Shown here piece by piece: positions 26,675 through 36,198 of a stretch of DNA of 64,000 nt (positions within the stretch are counted from its first letter, which is position 1; the number at the start of each line of letters is the position of its first letter). A program made the position numbers and the translations under genes. This stretch comes from Polyangium spumosum (GTDB taxonomy: Bacteria > Myxococcota_A > Polyangia > Polyangiales > Polyangiaceae), in assembly GCF_009649845.1 (NCBI RefSeq), contig NZ_WJIE01000006.1:186001-250000 (forward strand), in the 5' to 3' direction. The notes under the pieces were generated by a model. That model made no database searches, was not told the DNA's origin, and saw nothing but the letters and a program-made list of their open reading frames with translations.

Positions 26675-27274
26675 ATGGCGTTCGATCAGGTCGACGAAGA
26701 AAAGCTCAAGGAGCGGGTGATCCACATCAACCGCGTCGCCAAGGTCGTGAAGGGCGGGCGGCGCTTCAGCTTCTCGGCGCTCGTCGTAGTGGGCGACGAG
26801 TCGGGACATGTGGGCGTCGGCCTGGGCAAGGCCAACGAGGTCCCGGAGGCGATCCGGAAGGGCAACGACCAGGCCCGCAAGAACATCTTCCGCATCCCGC
26901 TCGACGGGGCGACGATCCCGCACGACGCGTTCGGGCACGTCGGCGCGGGCAAGGTGCTCCTCAAGCCGGCGAGCCCTGGAACGGGCGTCATCGCGGGCGG
27001 CGCGGTGCGCGCGGTCGTCGAGTCCGCGGGCATCCACGACGTTCTCTCGAAGTCGCTCGGCACGAGCAACCCGCACAACGTCGTTCACGCGACGGTGGCG
27101 GCCCTCAAGGCGCTGACGAGCGTGGAGCAGGTCGCGGGCCGGCGCTCGATGCAGGTGGACGATGTGGGTTGGCAGCGCAAGGGTGCTGGCGTGACGGGCG
27201 GGACGAACCGTCGTCGCGCCAGCCAGATGCCTCCGGCTCGCAACCCGCAGGGGGGTGAAGGAGGTACGCCGTGA
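26675..27274 (+). CDS. rpsE: Ribosomal protein uS5
   Basis: Small-subunit protein important for decoding accuracy and mRNA unwinding. The 199-residue chain has the double-stranded-RNA-binding-like N-domain ([20 protein letters not shown]) and the block [12 protein letters not shown]. It exceeds the E. coli length by about 30 residues because of a Gly/Arg/Pro-rich tail. The stop overlaps the rpmD GTG by four bases. Confidence 0.97.
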   Translation: MAFDQVDEEKLKERVIHINRVAKVVKGGRRFSFSALVVVGDESGHVGVGLGKANEVPEAIRKGNDQARKNIFRIPLDGATIPHDAFGHVGAGKVLLKPASPGTGVIAGGAVRAVVESAGIHDVLSKSLGTSNPHNVVHATVAALKALTSVEQVAGRRSMQVDDVGWQRKGAGVTGGTNRRRASQMPPARNPQGGEGGTP

Positions 27275-27480
27275 AGAGCCATCTCCGCGTGCGGCAGACG
27301 GGCAGCATGACGAACCAGACCGAGCACACGCGCAAGGTTTTGCGGGGCCTCGGCCTCCGCAAGCCGGGCAGTGAGGTGCTCGTGGCCAACACGCCCTCGT
27401 TCCGTGGCATGGTCAAGAAGGTGCTCCACCTCGTTTCGGTCGAGGAAGTCGACGGCAACGGCGCGCAGGCGTCGAAGTAA
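27271..27480 (+). CDS. rpmD: Ribosomal protein uL30
   Basis: Small large-subunit protein. The 69-residue chain contains L-R-V-R-Q-T-G-S and T-L-R-G-L-G-L-R-K-like sequence ([14 protein letters not shown]), the family signature, with a short extra tail. It starts at GTG 27271, coupled to rpsE by a GTGA overlap. Confidence 0.95.
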   Translation: MKSHLRVRQTGSMTNQTEHTRKVLRGLGLRKPGSEVLVANTPSFRGMVKKVLHLVSVEEVDGNGAQASK

Positions 27481-27494
27481 GGAAGCGTAGCAGC

Positions 27495-27968
27495 ATGGAC
27501 ATCCTCTCGAAGCTTCAGGCCCCGGAAGGCGCCAACAAGAAGGAGACCCGCGTCGGTCGCGGCGTGGGCTCCGGCCTCGGCAAGACGGCGGGGCGCGGCC
27601 AGAAGGGCCAGAAGGCCCGGTCGACGGGCAACATCGGCAAGAAGCACTTCCAGGGCGGCCAGACCCCGATCCAGCGCCGCCTCCCGAAGCGCGGCTTCCG
27701 CAACCCGCTCGCGGCGATCGTCGCGAACGTGAACGTCGGCGACCTCGAGATCTTCGAGGCTGGCGCGGACGTGAATCAGGAAGCGATGGAGGGCAAGCGC
27801 CTTCTCCAGGGTCGTTACGACCTGATCAAGGTGCTCGGCGACGGCGAGCTCACGAAGAAGCTCACCGTGACGGCGCACCGGTTCTCGAAGAGCGCGATCG
27901 CCAAGATCGAGGCGGCGGGCGGCAAGGCGATCGTGCTTGCGCCTGGCAAGGCTTCGGCGCAAGCCTAA
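27495..27968 (+). CDS. rplO: Ribosomal protein uL15
   Basis: Late-assembly large-subunit protein. The 157-residue chain has the Gly/Arg/Lys-rich N-terminus ([20 protein letters not shown]), the block [17 protein letters not shown], and a C-terminal globular domain. It lies 14 bases after rpmD and 45 before secY, the usual order. Confidence 0.97.
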   Translation: MDILSKLQAPEGANKKETRVGRGVGSGLGKTAGRGQKGQKARSTGNIGKKHFQGGQTPIQRRLPKRGFRNPLAAIVANVNVGDLEIFEAGADVNQEAMEGKRLLQGRYDLIKVLGDGELTKKLTVTAHRFSKSAIAKIEAAGGKAIVLAPGKASAQA

Positions 27969-28013
27969 CGTCCTTTCGGCCCGAGCCCCCCCAAGGCAGC
28001 ACACCGACGTACC

Positions 28014-29342
28014 ATGGCCACACTCGCGGGAATTGCGAACTTCCACAAGGTCCCGGAGCTCCGGCGCAGGGTGATCTTCACCCTCGTGATGCTGGCCGTG
28101 TACCGCATCGGGGTCTTCGTCACGGTCCCCGGCGTCGACCGCGCCGCCATGTCGAAGTACATGGCGAAGCAGTCGGGCGGATTGCTGAACTTCTTCAACA
28201 TGTTCTCCGGCGGCGCGCTGGAGAACTTCTCCCTCTTTGCGCTGGGGATCATGCCGTACATCTCGGCATCGATCATCATCCAGTTGATGGGCATGGTCTA
28301 CAAGCCCATCGACGAGCTGCGCAAAGAGGGAGAGCAGGGGCGCCGCAAGATCGACCAGTACACGCGCTACGGCACGGTCGCGCTGTCGCTCTTCCAGGCG
28401 TATGGCAGCGCCAAGCTCGTCGAGGGCTGGTCGGCCTCGGATGCCGGCGCGGGCATCGTGACGCACCCCGGGATCGGCTTTCAGCTGATGACGATGATCA
28501 CGCTGACCACGGGGACGGCGTTCCTCATGTGGATCGGCGAGCAGATCACGGAGCGCGGGATCGGCAACGGCATCTCGCTCCTGATCTTCGCGGGCATCGT
28601 GACGGGCGTGCCGGGCTGGGTGGGCAGCTATCTCGCGACGAACGCGGGCAACATCCAGCCGCTCACGATCGCGGCGGTCGCGGCGTTCGTCGTCGGGGCG
28701 ATCGCGGTGATCGCGTTCTTCGAGAACGGGCGCCGGCAGATCCCGATCGTGTACTCGCGTCGGCAGGTGGGGCGGCGCGTGTACGGCGCGCAGAACGCGC
28801 ACTTGCCGCTCAAGGTGAACACGGCGGGCACGATCCCGCCGATCTTCGCCTCCTCGCTGCTCATGTTCCCCGCGACGCTGGCGAACATGAACGTGCCGGG
28901 CGCGGACAAGCTCCAGTCGATCGTGAGCGGTGGAGGCTGGGTGTTCAACACCGGCTACGCGCTCCTGATCGTGTTCTTCTGTTACTTCTACACGAGCGTC
29001 ACGTTCCAGCCGGTCGACGTGGCGGAGAACCTGAAGAAGCAGCAGGCGAACATCCCTGGGATTCGGCCTGGCAAGCAGACGGCGGACTACATCCAGGGCG
29101 TGATGAACCGCATCACGTTTGGCGGCGCGATGTACGTCGCGGCCGTGTGTGTCGTGCCGGCCATCGTCGGCGACCTCCTGCGCGTGCAGATCACGTTTGG
29201 CGGGACGTCGCTCATGATTGTCGTGGGTGTTGCGCTGGATACGGTCAATCAGATCGAGGCGCAGCTCATCACGCGCAGCTACGAAGGGCTCACCGGCCCT
29301 GGGGCGAGCCGCATTCGTGCGCGGCGCCTCCCCGAGGGATGA
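28014..29342 (+). CDS. secY: Protein translocase subunit SecY
   Basis: Channel-forming subunit of the SecYEG translocon in the inner membrane. The 442-residue protein has ten predicted helices, the plug and pore region after helix 1, the cytosolic loop with GRRQIPIVYSRRQVGRR, and the last loop LKKQQANIPGIRPG. Start ATG 28014 matches the family N-terminus (ANFHKVPELRRRVIFTL). It stands between rplO and adk, which is the common arrangement. Confidence 0.98.
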   Translation: MATLAGIANFHKVPELRRRVIFTLVMLAVYRIGVFVTVPGVDRAAMSKYMAKQSGGLLNFFNMFSGGALENFSLFALGIMPYISASIIIQLMGMVYKPIDELRKEGEQGRRKIDQYTRYGTVALSLFQAYGSAKLVEGWSASDAGAGIVTHPGIGFQLMTMITLTTGTAFLMWIGEQITERGIGNGISLLIFAGIVTGVPGWVGSYLATNAGNIQPLTIAAVAAFVVGAIAVIAFFENGRRQIPIVYSRRQVGRRVYGAQNAHLPLKVNTAGTIPPIFASSLLMFPATLANMNVPGADKLQSIVSGGGWVFNTGYALLIVFFCYFYTSVTFQPVDVAENLKKQQANIPGIRPGKQTADYIQGVMNRITFGGAMYVAAVCVVPAIVGDLLRVQITFGGTSLMIVVGVALDTVNQIEAQLITRSYEGLTGPGASRIRARRLPEG

Positions 29343-29358
29343 GAAGGGGGATCTTCGG

Positions 29359-29997
29359 ATGATCGTGATCTTGGTTGGCCCTCCTGGCTCGGGCAAAGGC
29401 ACGCAGGCGAAGGTGCTCTGCGGCAAGTTTGGGGTCCCGCAGATCTCGACGGGGGACATGCTTCGTGCGGCCAAGGCGGCCGGCACGCTCGATCCTCGTT
29501 ACCGCGCCATCATGGACGCGGGCGGCCTCGTTCCGGACGAGGCGATGATCGAGCTCATCGACAAGCGCATCGACGACGCGGACTGCAAGAACGGGTTCTT
29601 GCTGGACGGTTTTCCGCGGACGGTCCCCCAGGCCGAGGCGCTCGAGCGTCTGCTTGCGGGTCGGGGCCTCGCGATCGATGCTGTTTTGCAGCTCGATGTG
29701 GCGCGATCTCTCCTGGAGGAGCGGTTGATCCACCGTCGGACCGACAAAAGGTCTGGACAGATCTACCATCTCGTCTATAATCCGCCGCCCCCGGATGCCG
29801 AGCTAGAGCATCGGGCGGACGATAGGCCGGAGGCCGTCGGAAAGCGTCTCGATGCGTACGAGGCGATGACGGCGGCGCTCCTGCCCTACTACGAAGCAAA
29901 AGGTCTCCTCCGGCGGGTCGACGGCGTCGGCAAGCCTGAGGAGGTCACGGCGAGGGTGCTAGGGGCCCTTGGCCGAGCGCAGTCGGAAGAGTCATGA
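29359..29997 (+). CDS. adk: Adenylate kinase
   Basis: Interconverts ATP + AMP and 2 ADP in the cytosol. The 212-residue enzyme has the P-loop G7-PPGSGKGT15, the AMP-binding I-S-T-G-D-M-L-R, the DGFPRT block, and a lid region with [12 protein letters not shown]; the lid lacks the four Cys of zinc-containing forms. ATG 29359 ([10 protein letters not shown]) is preferred over upstream starts inside secY. The stop overlaps infA by four bases (ATGA). Confidence 0.98.
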   Translation: MIVILVGPPGSGKGTQAKVLCGKFGVPQISTGDMLRAAKAAGTLDPRYRAIMDAGGLVPDEAMIELIDKRIDDADCKNGFLLDGFPRTVPQAEALERLLAGRGLAIDAVLQLDVARSLLEERLIHRRTDKRSGQIYHLVYNPPPPDAELEHRADDRPEAVGKRLDAYEAMTAALLPYYEAKGLLRRVDGVGKPEEVTARVLGALGRAQSEES

Positions 29998-30245
29998 GGC
30001 GATCGAACCAAGCGAAACCCGCGAAGGAACCGAAGGGCGACAAGCTCGAGTTCGATGGCGTCGTGCAGGAAGCTCTCCCGAACGCGATGTTTCGGGTAAA
30101 GGCCGACAATGGTCTCGGGGTTCTCGCGACCATCAGCGGCCGGATGCGTCAGTACTACATCAAGATTTTGCCCGGCGATCGCGTTACGGTCGAGGTTTCG
30201 CCCTACGACCCGACGCGTGGCCGGATCACGTATCGTCACAAGTAG
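29994..30245 (+). CDS. infA: Translation initiation factor IF-1
   Basis: Binds the A site of the 30S subunit during initiation. The 83-residue OB-fold protein contains [15 protein letters not shown]-free variant [10 protein letters not shown] and the end RGRITYRHK. About ten Lys-rich residues precede the usual N-terminus. ATG 29994 overlaps the adk stop by four bases, indicating coupling. Confidence 0.96.
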   Translation: MRRSNQAKPAKEPKGDKLEFDGVVQEALPNAMFRVKADNGLGVLATISGRMRQYYIKILPGDRVTVEVSPYDPTRGRITYRHK

Positions 30246-30292
30246 ACCAAGCAGCCCAAGTAGCGGAGCGAGGACAGGGAACGGAGCAGGTC

Positions 30293-30406
30293 ATGAAGGT
30301 GCGACCGAGCGTCAAAAAAATCTGCGACAAGTGCAAGGTGGTGCGCCGTCGCGGCGTCGTGCGCGTGATCTGCGAGAACCCTCGCCACAAGCAGCGTCAG
30401 GGCTGA
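30293..30406 (+). CDS. rpmJ: Ribosomal protein bL36
   Basis: Thirty-seven-residue zinc-binding protein of the large subunit. It starts [20 protein letters not shown] and contains the C-x2-C, then C and H ligands (C-D-K-C, V-I-C-E-N, R-H-K-Q), that is, the zinc form. It falls between infA and rpsM, the expected place. Confidence 0.97.
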   Translation: MKVRPSVKKICDKCKVVRRRGVVRVICENPRHKQRQG

Positions 30407-30418
30407 GCTGGAGCAACC

Positions 30419-30796
30419 ATGGCACGTATTGCTGGCGTCGACCTCCCGCGTCGTAAGCATCTCGCGTATGCGCTTCCGTACCTCTATGGTATCGGGCGCA
30501 CGCTCGCGAAGCAGATCTGCGCGAAAGCCAATATCCCCGAGAACAAGAGGGTGGAGGAGCTGAGCGACGCAGAGGTCAGGACGATCCGCGAGATCCTCGA
30601 TGCCGACTACAAGGTGGAGGGTGATCTTCGTCGTGAGGTTCAGCTCAACATCAAGCGGCTGATGGATCTGGGCTGCTACCGCGGTCTTCGGCATCGCCGC
30701 GGTCTGCCGGTGAACGGCCAACGCACGCACACGAACGCGCGTACCCGCAAGGGTCCGCGCAAGGGCATGCTGCAGCGGCGTCCGTCGAAGGCGTGA
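30419..30796 (+). CDS. rpsM: Ribosomal protein uS13
   Basis: Small-subunit head protein contacting the P-site tRNA and forming intersubunit bridges. The 125-residue chain begins [20 protein letters not shown] and includes [14 protein letters not shown] and [11 protein letters not shown]. Standard length. It lies 12 bases after rpmJ. Confidence 0.98.
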   Translation: MARIAGVDLPRRKHLAYALPYLYGIGRTLAKQICAKANIPENKRVEELSDAEVRTIREILDADYKVEGDLRREVQLNIKRLMDLGCYRGLRHRRGLPVNGQRTHTNARTRKGPRKGMLQRRPSKA

Positions 30797-30819
30797 CGGG
30801 ACGATAGGAAGAGGACGCT

Positions 30820-31224
30820 ATGGCGAGTCCGAAGACGGCGGCCGGCAAGGCCAAGCAGAAGAAGAAGGTCAAGAAGAACATCGCGGCTGGGATCGCGCAC
30901 ATCCAGTCGACGTTCAACAACACGGTCGTGACGATCACGGACATCAACGGCAATGCCGTGGCGTGGTCGTCGGCCGGTGCGCGTGGGTTCAAGGGGTCGC
31001 GCAAGTCGACGCCCTTCGCTGCGCAGCTCGCTGCCGAGGAGGCGGCGCGGCGGGCGCAGGAGCACGGGATGCGGTCGGTGGCCGTATTCGTGAAAGGCCC
31101 TGGCGCTGGGCGCGAGAGCGCGCTCCGGGCGCTTCAGACGGCCGGCTTCAAGGTGACGTTGATCCGCGACGTCACGCCCATTCCGCACAACGGTTGCCGG
31201 CCGCCCAAGCGGCGCCGGGTCTGA
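30820..31224 (+). CDS. rpsK: Ribosomal protein uS11
   Basis: Platform protein that lines the mRNA path in the E site. The 134-residue chain contains [15 protein letters not shown] and the C-terminal block [17 protein letters not shown], both family signatures; the N-terminus is Lys-rich. It lies 23 bases after rpsM. Confidence 0.98.
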   Translation: MASPKTAAGKAKQKKKVKKNIAAGIAHIQSTFNNTVVTITDINGNAVAWSSAGARGFKGSRKSTPFAAQLAAEEAARRAQEHGMRSVAVFVKGPGAGRESALRALQTAGFKVTLIRDVTPIPHNGCRPPKRRRV

Positions 31225-31260
31225 AGCAGCGCGCGCGGGAGTCCGCTCGAGGTTACGAAC

Positions 31261-31890
31261 ATGGCTCGCTACGTTGGTCCTGTCTGCAAGCTCTGCCGCC
31301 GCGAAGGCATGAAGCTCTACCTCAAGGGAGAGCGCTGCTACTCGGAGAAGTGTGCCTACACGCGGCGCCCCTACCCGCCTGGCCAGCATGGCCAGGGTCG
31401 CATCAAGCTCAGCGAGTACGCCGTCCGGCTCCGCGAGAAGCAAAAGGTGCGTCGCATCTATGGCGTTCTCGAGAGCCAGTTCCACGGCTACTTCCAGGAG
31501 GCGAGCCGTCGCAAGGGCCGCACGGGCGAGGAGATGCTGGCGCTGCTCGAGCGTCGCCTCGACAACGTCGTGCACCGGCTCGGTTATGCGGCGTCGCGCT
31601 CCGAGGCGCGTCAGCTCGTGCGCCACGGTCACGTGAAGGTGAACGGCAAGCGCCTCGACATCCCGAGCTTCGTGGTTCGGGTGGGTGATCGCGTGGAGCT
31701 CACGGAGGGCGCGAAGAAGTTCAAGTTCGTGGCGGCCGCCGTGGCCGGCGCGGACAAGCGCCCGATCGCCTCGTGGCTCGAGGCCGACCGTGGGTCGTTC
31801 TCGGGTTCGGTCAAGTCGACCCCGGTGCGCGAGGACCTCAACGAGCCGGAGATCCGCGAGCAGCTCGTCGTCGAGTACTACTCGCGCTGA
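31261..31890 (+). CDS. rpsD: Ribosomal protein uS4
   Basis: Primary 16S-rRNA binder and, in E. coli, the repressor of the alpha operon. The 209-residue chain has an N-terminal zinc cluster (C-K-L-C and two more Cys in E-R-C-Y-S-E-K-C) and the S4 RNA-binding domain ([13 protein letters not shown]). An intrinsic terminator follows 40 bases after its stop, which may separate it from rpoA. Confidence 0.98.
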   Translation: MARYVGPVCKLCRREGMKLYLKGERCYSEKCAYTRRPYPPGQHGQGRIKLSEYAVRLREKQKVRRIYGVLESQFHGYFQEASRRKGRTGEEMLALLERRLDNVVHRLGYAASRSEARQLVRHGHVKVNGKRLDIPSFVVRVGDRVELTEGAKKFKFVAAAVAGADKRPIASWLEADRGSFSGSVKSTPVREDLNEPEIREQLVVEYYSR

Positions 31891-31929
31891 TCCCGTTCGG
31901 TGGTTTTGCAGTGAACGGTTCGGAAAGCT

Positions 31930-31970
31930 GATCGGGGGCGTGCGAAGGAGCGCGGCCCCGATCGCTTTTT
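31930..31970 (+). terminator. Intrinsic terminator between rpsD and rpoA
   Basis: GATCGGGG (31930-31937) pairs with CCCCGATC (31956-31963), with an inner GCG/CGC extension, followed by GCTTTTT. This is a canonical stem plus U-run. It lies within the alpha operon, so read-through or a separate rpoA promoter is implied. Confidence 0.75.
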
Positions 31971-32085
31971 GATTGGCAGGAAAAAGCGCCACCTGGCGCG
32001 ACGCGGGCAGGAGACGGCTTTCGTCCACCGAGTGCGGTGACGAGGCGAGATCTCCGCGCGAACCCCTCGAAGAAAGAGGACGCTG

Positions 32086-33129
32086 ATGACGATGCAGACC
32101 AGCGGAAGCATGACGATGATCGCGCGAAATTGGCGCGATCTGATCCGCCCGAAGGGCATCTCGATCGACACCGAGTCGGCGAACAACTTCTACGCGAAGT
32201 TCACCTGCGAGCCTCTCGAGCGCGGCTTCGGGATCACGATCGGCAACTCGCTCCGCCGCGTGCTCCTCTCGTCGCTGCAGGGTGCGGCGATCACGGCCGT
32301 CCGCATCGAGGGGGCGCTGCACGAGTTCACCACGGTGCCCGACGTCGTCGAGGACGTGAGCGACATCATCCTCAACCTCAAGGAGGTCGTCTTCAAGGCG
32401 GCCGCCGCGCGCACCTACACGGTCCGCGTCGACAAAGAGGGCCCGGGGCCGGTGTACGCGCGCGACATCCAGCTCGTCGACGGGCTCAGCGTGCTGAACC
32501 CCGACCACCTCATCGCGGTCCTCGACAAGAAGGGCCCGCTCGCGATGGAGCTGACGGTGAACGTCGGCCGCGGCTACGTGCCCGCGGAGCGGAACAAGAC
32601 GCCGACGATGGCGATCGGGACGATCCCCATCGACGCGTTGTTCTCGCCCATCCGGAAGGTCAACTACACGATCCAGAACGCGCGCGTCGGTCAGGTGACC
32701 GATTACGACAAGCTGACGCTCGAGGTCTGGACGAATGGCTCGGTGCTGCCCCAGGACGCGGTCGCGTTCGCCGCGAAGATCCTGAAGGAGCAGCTCTCGA
32801 TCTGGGTCAACTTCGAGGAGTCGGAGGAGACGAGCTACCAGACCGTGCCGGGCGACGAGGAGCCGCTGAACGAGAACCTCTTCCGCTCGGTCGAGGAGCT
32901 CGAGCTCAGCGTGCGCAGCGCCAACTGCCTCCAGAACGCGAACATCACCCTGATCGGCGAGCTCGTGCAGCGGACCGAGCAGGACATGCTCAAGACCAAG
33001 AACTTCGGTCGGAAGTCCCTGAAGGAGATCAAAGAGATCCTCGCGAACATGGGGCTTTCGCTCGGTATGAAGATCGACAACTGGCCGCAGCTGCTCGAGC
33101 GCTGGAAGGCGCAGCAGGCGCAAGCCTAG
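32086..33129 (+). CDS. rpoA: RNA polymerase subunit alpha
   Basis: Assembly scaffold of RNA polymerase and contact point for activators and UP elements. The 347-residue protein has the N-terminal domain ([20 protein letters not shown], then [14 protein letters not shown]) and the C-terminal domain with two helix-hairpin-helix motifs ([30 protein letters not shown]). The start at 32086 has AAAGAGG six bases upstream; ATGs two and eight codons later are possible. The 195-base spacer after rpsD contains a terminator, so an internal promoter is likely though I cannot point to it. Confidence 0.97.
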   Translation: MTMQTSGSMTMIARNWRDLIRPKGISIDTESANNFYAKFTCEPLERGFGITIGNSLRRVLLSSLQGAAITAVRIEGALHEFTTVPDVVEDVSDIILNLKEVVFKAAAARTYTVRVDKEGPGPVYARDIQLVDGLSVLNPDHLIAVLDKKGPLAMELTVNVGRGYVPAERNKTPTMAIGTIPIDALFSPIRKVNYTIQNARVGQVTDYDKLTLEVWTNGSVLPQDAVAFAAKILKEQLSIWVNFEESEETSYQTVPGDEEPLNENLFRSVEELELSVRSANCLQNANITLIGELVQRTEQDMLKTKNFGRKSLKEIKEILANMGLSLGMKIDNWPQLLERWKAQQAQA

Positions 33130-33139
33130 AGGGTGCGAT

Positions 33140-33721
33140 ATGCGTCATAAGAAGGCGGGGAGGCAGTTTGGTCGGGACACGTCGAGCCGGCGCGCGATGC
33201 TGCGCAACTTGACGGCGAACCTGATCACCCACGAGCGCATCGAGACGACGGACGCGAAGGCCAAGGAGCTCCGGCGCGTCGCGGAGCGGTTGATCACCAA
33301 GGCCACGCGCCTCGGCAAGATCGCCTATACCGCGCAGGCCGAGCTCTCGGCGGCCGACAAGGCCCGTAGGCTGCACGCCGAGCGTCTCGTCGCGGCCTAC
33401 GTGCCGCGCTTCGGCGTGAAGTCCGACGGCTCGAAGGTCGACATCGTCGAGAAGGTGATGCTCGACCTCTCGAAGCGCTTCGAGGGCCGGCCCGGCGGTT
33501 ACACGCGCATCATCAAGCTCGGCAACCGCCGCGGCGACAATGCGCCGATGGTCTACATCGAGTTCGTCGACGCCGCGCTGGTCACCGACAAGCAGGCTCC
33601 CGAAGAGCCGGCCGCCGCGGTGACCGCGGAGCCCACGTCGGGCGAGTCGGCCTCGGCGGAGTCGGCCTCGGCCGAGACCGCGCAGGCGACGAGCTCCGGC
33701 GAGACCGCGTCGAACCAATAA
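33140..33721 (+). CDS. rplQ: Ribosomal protein bL17 with an acidic tail
   Basis: Large-subunit protein near the tunnel exit. The first 140 residues are the normal bL17 domain, from MRHKKAGRQFGRDTSSRRAM to YIEFV. A tail of about 50 residues rich in Ser, Ala, Glu and Thr follows, which is not part of the family core. It begins 10 bases after rpoA and ends the cluster. Confidence 0.96.
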   Translation: MRHKKAGRQFGRDTSSRRAMLRNLTANLITHERIETTDAKAKELRRVAERLITKATRLGKIAYTAQAELSAADKARRLHAERLVAAYVPRFGVKSDGSKVDIVEKVMLDLSKRFEGRPGGYTRIIKLGNRRGDNAPMVYIEFVDAALVTDKQAPEEPAAAVTAEPTSGESASAESASAETAQATSSGETASNQ

Positions 33722-33735
33722 AACACGCCCACGAC

Positions 33736-33833
33736 AAACCCGTGGACGACGGATCGGGTCACCGATCGCCGTTCACGGGTTTGGAAGGGAAAAACGAACA
33801 CGGACGCCCGCGCGGTTGTCCGTGTTTTCGTTT
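33736..33833. terminator. Two tandem hairpins ending the ribosomal cluster
   Basis: Hairpin 1 pairs AAACCCGTG (33736-33744) with CACGGGTTT (33774-33782). Hairpin 2 pairs AACACGGAC (33797-33805) with GTCCGTGTT (33818-33826), flanked by A-rich and T-rich runs, so it can act on both strands. The genes on either side converge. Confidence 0.75.
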
Positions 33834-33860
33834 GTCCGGGCCGCGGCGCTCTCTCGACGC

Positions 33861-35519
33861 TCAATCCGCGCCGGCGACCGGCGCCTCCGGCGAGCTCGAT
33901 CCGCCTGGATTGCCTCCCGCCGGCGGCCCCTCCGCGGACGAGCCCGCGTCGGGCTTGCGCCGCGCCAGGAAGATCATCGCGATCAGCGCGAAGAGACCCA
34001 CGCCGCCCGCCGCCACATACCGGTGCAGGAAGCTCTTCTGCGGCTCGATACGCTCCTGCTCCAGCGCGGCGAGCGCCTGCTTCGCCCGCTCGTTCGTCGG
34101 GTCGAGCTCGATCGCCTTCGTGAGCGGGAACTTGTCCGGCGTGCCCTTCGCGATGAGCGTCACGCCCTCCAGATACGCGATCTCCGCCTCGACCTTGCGC
34201 GCGCCCTCGCCCTTCGGATCGAGCCGCAGCGCCTTGCGCAGCATCTCCAGCGCCGCCGCCGGCTCCTTCTCCTCGAGCGTCTTCGCGTGCGCCACGTACG
34301 CCGGCGCCATCTCCTTGCGACGCTCGAACACCGGCGAACGCGCCAGCACCTTGTCGAACGCGCTCGTCGCCTCGGCCCAGCGGCTCGCGGCTGCGTGCGC
34401 TGCGCCCTCGTCCATCAGCTTGTAGACCTCGGCCATCCGCGCGCGGTCGAACATGCCGAAGAGCTCGCGCGCGATGCGGTCCCAGGTGAACTCGCGCGGG
34501 GCCTTGTTGCCCGTCTGGTTGAGGTAGGCGTCGCGGAGCTGCCAGATGCCGGGCTCGCCGATCGCCACGATCGCCTCGCGCGCGGCCTCGCGGAGCTGGA
34601 TGCGCTCGCTGTTGCTGAACGACAGGATCACGCGGACCGCGTCGACGTCGCGTGTGCGGCCGTAGGCGCGCAGGATGTCGGCGAGCACGAGCGGATCGTT
34701 CACGCCGACGGCCTCGCCGGGGATCGCGCGGCCGAGCAGGTCGAGCTGCTTGCTCGCGAAGCGCTGCACGATCTTCGCGTCGTGCTGGCGGCCCTCGATG
34801 AGCGCGGGGACGGCGCTGTCGCGCAGCTTGCCGATTTGCCGCTGCAGATCGATACGGAGCAGCTCGCCGAAGTACGAGTACATCTGCAGGAGCTCGCGCA
34901 CCGCGGGTGTCGTGCCCGCCGCCGTCAGCATCCGCTCCATCACGAGCAGACGCACGAGGTCGCGCCAGGACTCGTTTTTGGGCTTGGGGTTCGCCAGGAC
35001 GAACTCGAGCCAATCGCCGTCGTCGTCCTTGTCCTTGTCGGCCTTGCTCTTGCTGGCCTTCTTCGAGGCCTTCGTGTCCTTGCCGGCCTTGTCGCCCTTC
35101 TGGGCCTTCTCCTTCTCGCGCAGCGACTTGCGGCCGGCTTTGCGGGCGTCGTCGAGCAGGCCTTGCGCCTCCTTGCGATCGAGGCCGGCGCGTAGCTCCT
35201 GCACGCGCGCGCGCACGGCGGGCACGACCGAGGGCGTGACCTCCGCGATCGCCACGCGCGCCGTCTCCTTCGCCCGCGGATCACCCGTCGTGAGGCGCTC
35301 GAGCACGCGGTCGAGCTCTTGCAGCGCCGCCGGGTCGGGCTCTTGCAGCACGATCGGCTGGAGCTTCGGCAGCTCCGGCAACGACGCGGGCGCGGCCGGC
35401 GCGGCGGCGGCCGAGGCCGAGGGTGCTGCGATTTCCCCGGCGGCGAACGCGTGCAGGGGCACGAGCGCGAGCGCCGAGACCAGAACGAACGACGAAGCGA
35501 GCTTCGAGAAGTGATTCAC
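33861..35519 (-). CDS. TPR-repeat membrane protein of unknown function
   Basis: A 552-residue exported protein from GTG 35519: signal peptide ending H-A-F-A, an Ala/Ser/Pro stretch, a helical region, a Lys/Asp-rich insert, HEAT-like and TPR-like repeats (about 250-500; A-E-A-T-S-A-F-D-K-V-L-A is TPR style), and a C-terminal membrane helix followed by a Ser/Gly/Pro tail. It is probably a periplasmic helical scaffold anchored at the C-terminus. An ATG at 35570 would overlap the acyP stop as ATGA and give a longer N-region, so the start is uncertain. Family not recognised. Confidence 0.78.
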   Translation of the reverse strand: MNHFSKLASSFVLVSALALVPLHAFAAGEIAAPSASAAAAPAAPASLPELPKLQPIVLQEPDPAALQELDRVLERLTTGDPRAKETARVAIAEVTPSVVPAVRARVQELRAGLDRKEAQGLLDDARKAGRKSLREKEKAQKGDKAGKDTKASKKASKSKADKDKDDDGDWLEFVLANPKPKNESWRDLVRLLVMERMLTAAGTTPAVRELLQMYSYFGELLRIDLQRQIGKLRDSAVPALIEGRQHDAKIVQRFASKQLDLLGRAIPGEAVGVNDPLVLADILRAYGRTRDVDAVRVILSFSNSERIQLREAAREAIVAIGEPGIWQLRDAYLNQTGNKAPREFTWDRIARELFGMFDRARMAEVYKLMDEGAAHAAASRWAEATSAFDKVLARSPVFERRKEMAPAYVAHAKTLEEKEPAAALEMLRKALRLDPKGEGARKVEAEIAYLEGVTLIAKGTPDKFPLTKAIELDPTNERAKQALAALEQERIEPQKSFLHRYVAAGGVGLFALIAMIFLARRKPDAGSSAEGPPAGGNPGGSSSPEAPVAGAD

Positions 35520-35566
35520 GGTGCCCCCGAGAACGACAGGCGAGCGCGCCGCCCTTCCAGGGCCGA

Positions 35567-35845
35567 TCATTCGACGATACGGAAGTCGGAAAAATCGCCC
35601 TGGAAACCGCGCCATCGAACGTCGACGCGCTCCACGCGCGCCGCGCTCGGACCTTTTTGCGCCCAGGCGATGAGCTCTTTGAGGCCGTCCTCTTCGCCTT
35701 CGGCGAGGACCTCGACGCCTCCGTCCGGGCGGTTCTTCACCCAGCCGCAGAGGCCGAGGCGCTTGGCCTCGCGTTGCGTCGACGCCCGGAAATAGACGCC
35801 CTGGACGCGTCCCTTCACGTGCAGATGCACTTGTTTCAGCCCCAT
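35567..35845 (-). CDS. acyP: Acylphosphatase
   Basis: Small cytosolic enzyme that hydrolyses acyl phosphates. The 92-residue protein has the signature G-R-V-Q-G-V-Y-F-R with the phosphate-binding Arg at 20 and the catalytic Asn at 38 in W-V-K-N-R-P-D-G. It is normal in length. It lies directly upstream of the TPR membrane protein gene, possibly coupled through an ATGA overlap, and diverges from rho. Confidence 0.93.
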   Translation of the reverse strand: MGLKQVHLHVKGRVQGVYFRASTQREAKRLGLCGWVKNRPDGGVEVLAEGEEDGLKELIAWAQKGPSAARVERVDVRWRGFQGDFSDFRIVE

Positions 35846-35965
35846 CGGACCGTCCGATTCCTACTCGCACGTCGCGGGTGAGGCAACCTCGTCGGATCGG
35901 CCCCGGGGGCGTGGTGGTGGAACGATCCGCCCCTGAAGAAGCCGACGCGCGAGCGACGCGGCCGA

Positions 35966-35993
35966 TTGACAGGGCAGTATCGCTTGATAGAGT
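35966..35993 (+). promoter_or_regulatory. Sigma-70-like promoter of rho
   Basis: TTGACA (35966-35971, perfect -35), 16-base spacer, TAGAGT (35988-35993). It lies about 205 bases before the rho ATG. Confidence 0.6.
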
Positions 35994-36198
35994 CCCCGCC
36001 CGAAGGGCCTCGCGCCCGGCCGCGCCCCCTCACTGGGGACGCCTCTCACAGTCCGTCGAACCGCCCTTCCCAGGGGCGGGCATCCACGAGATTCGGCCCG
36101 ATAAGGGTCAACTCGAAAAGCAAGACCTTCCCACAACCCTACCGACCTCGGGGACCGCGCCGCGACCGGCCGACACCCCTCCGTGGAGTTTTCGATCG
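35994..36198 (+). other. rho 5' leader
   Basis: About 205 transcribed bases without a gene, C-rich, with a hairpin CCGCCC/GGGCGG at 36061-36079. C-rich unstructured leaders bind Rho, and rho is autoregulated by such a leader in E. coli; the same is inferred here. Confidence 0.4.

Noticed and set aside
27105-29486. A 793-codon minus-strand frame across rpsE to adk
   Set aside because: It is the antisense of several confirmed ribosomal genes and secY.
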